In this document: positions 4,829 to 5,005 of the stretch, one piece after another | Position numbering within the stretch: position 1 is the stretch's first letter | How the letters are laid out: every line of letters starts with the position of its first letter | Assembly (NCBI GenBank): GCA_024654065.1 | Contig: JANLIQ010000007.1 | Coordinates: forward strand, 1 to 5,005 | Reading direction: 5' to 3' | Source of the DNA: Candidatus Berkelbacteria bacterium | GTDB lineage: Bacteria; Patescibacteriota; UBA1384; 2-12-FULL-50-11 | DNA: 5,005 nucleotides | Notes under the pieces: model-generated | Told to the model about the DNA's origin: nothing | Seen by the model: the letters and a program-made list of their open reading frames with translations, nothing else | Databases searched by the model: none | Translations under genes and position numbers: made by a program

Positions 4829-5005
4829 ATGACAATAAGACGAGCCGTTAAGGACTACCTTCGATTTCTAGCCACCGCCCGGGGGGCTTCGGAGCACACC
4901 GTCAAGAACTATCGCCACTACTTGGCAAGTTTTCAGAGTTGGGCCGAGTCGAACAAACTAGAGAAGATTGATCAACTGACCGGCGAAGATGTCATCGACT
5001 ACCAA
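4829..5005 (+). CDS. Tyrosine recombinase (XerC/XerD-like), N-terminal part
   Basis: The frame is open from the ATG at 4829 to the window edge, giving 59 residues. V-K-D-Y-L-R-F-L-A-T-A-R-G-A-S near the start, then H-T-V-K-N-Y-R-H-Y-L (23-32) and L-x-x-x-D-V-x-x-Y, is the helical core-binding (SAM-like) domain of integrases and Xer recombinases: helix 1, the 'S-x-x-T-x-x-x-Y' turn, helix 2 and the linker. This domain clamps DNA; the catalytic domain with the R-H-R-Y residues is beyond the edge. It could be the housekeeping chromosome-dimer resolvase or an integrase of a mobile element. The lack of an attachment site or foreign-looking neighbours here favours the former, weakly. It is divergent from the PAP2 genes. 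Confidence 0.88.
   Translation, partial: MTIRRAVKDYLRFLATARGASEHTVKNYRHYLASFQSWAESNKLEKIDQLTGEDVIDYQ

Noticed and set aside
4829..5005. Mobile-element boundary next to the recombinase
   Set aside because: No tRNA, direct-repeat attachment site or inverted repeat is visible within the window; the element side, if any, would be beyond the edge.

Overview
The window is a compact bacterial chromosome segment of moderate GC. It has short gaps, overlapping genes and no tRNA, rRNA, CRISPR or insertion sequence that I can see. It holds seven genes: the 3' end of a threonine synthase gene, an O-methyltransferase with an in-frame stop near its end, a zinc metallopeptidase of family M16, a Phd/YefM antitoxin-domain protein with a very long proline-rich tail, two PAP2-type membrane phosphatase genes, and the 5' end of a tyrosine recombinase gene. 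The mix of small membrane phosphatases, Xer-like recombinase, orphan antitoxin-type DNA-binding domain and TTG starts would suit an uncultivated lineage such as Patescibacteria (CPR). That is a low-confidence inference; nothing here fixes the taxonomy.

Layout: (a) 1-840, plus strand: the threonine synthase end overlaps the methyltransferase start by 8 bp, so the two look co-transcribed. The methyltransferase frame meets TAA at 790-792, yet 15 further codons carry a convincing family C-terminus before a second TAA at 838-840. (b) 841-995: a convergent gap whose second half (897-974) is a GC-rich island with a canonical G-quadruplex pattern and two competing hairpins. (c) 996-2273, minus strand: M16 peptidase. 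(d) 2274-2385: divergent control region with four near-matches to TGTACA (the fourth lies just inside the next gene), a perfect TTGACA box and a strong Shine-Dalgarno sequence. (e) 2386-3618, plus strand: antitoxin-domain/proline-rich protein. Its TAG stop shares a CTAG palindrome with the stop of the next, convergent gene. (f) 3615-4788, minus strand: two overlapping PAP2-type genes read from right to left, the upstream one with complete catalytic motifs and the downstream one divergent. (g) 4829-5005, plus strand: N-terminal domain of a tyrosine recombinase, cut by the window edge.

The PAP2 pair points to lipid-phosphate or undecaprenyl-pyrophosphate turnover in the membrane. The most unusual gene is the antitoxin-domain protein: its DNA-binding fold looks intact, no toxin gene is next to it, and about 350 residues of apparently disordered proline-rich sequence stand where a short toxin-binding tail would be expected. 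With the possible operator repeats in front of it, the best guess is an autoregulated DNA-binding protein that no longer belongs to a toxin-antitoxin pair.
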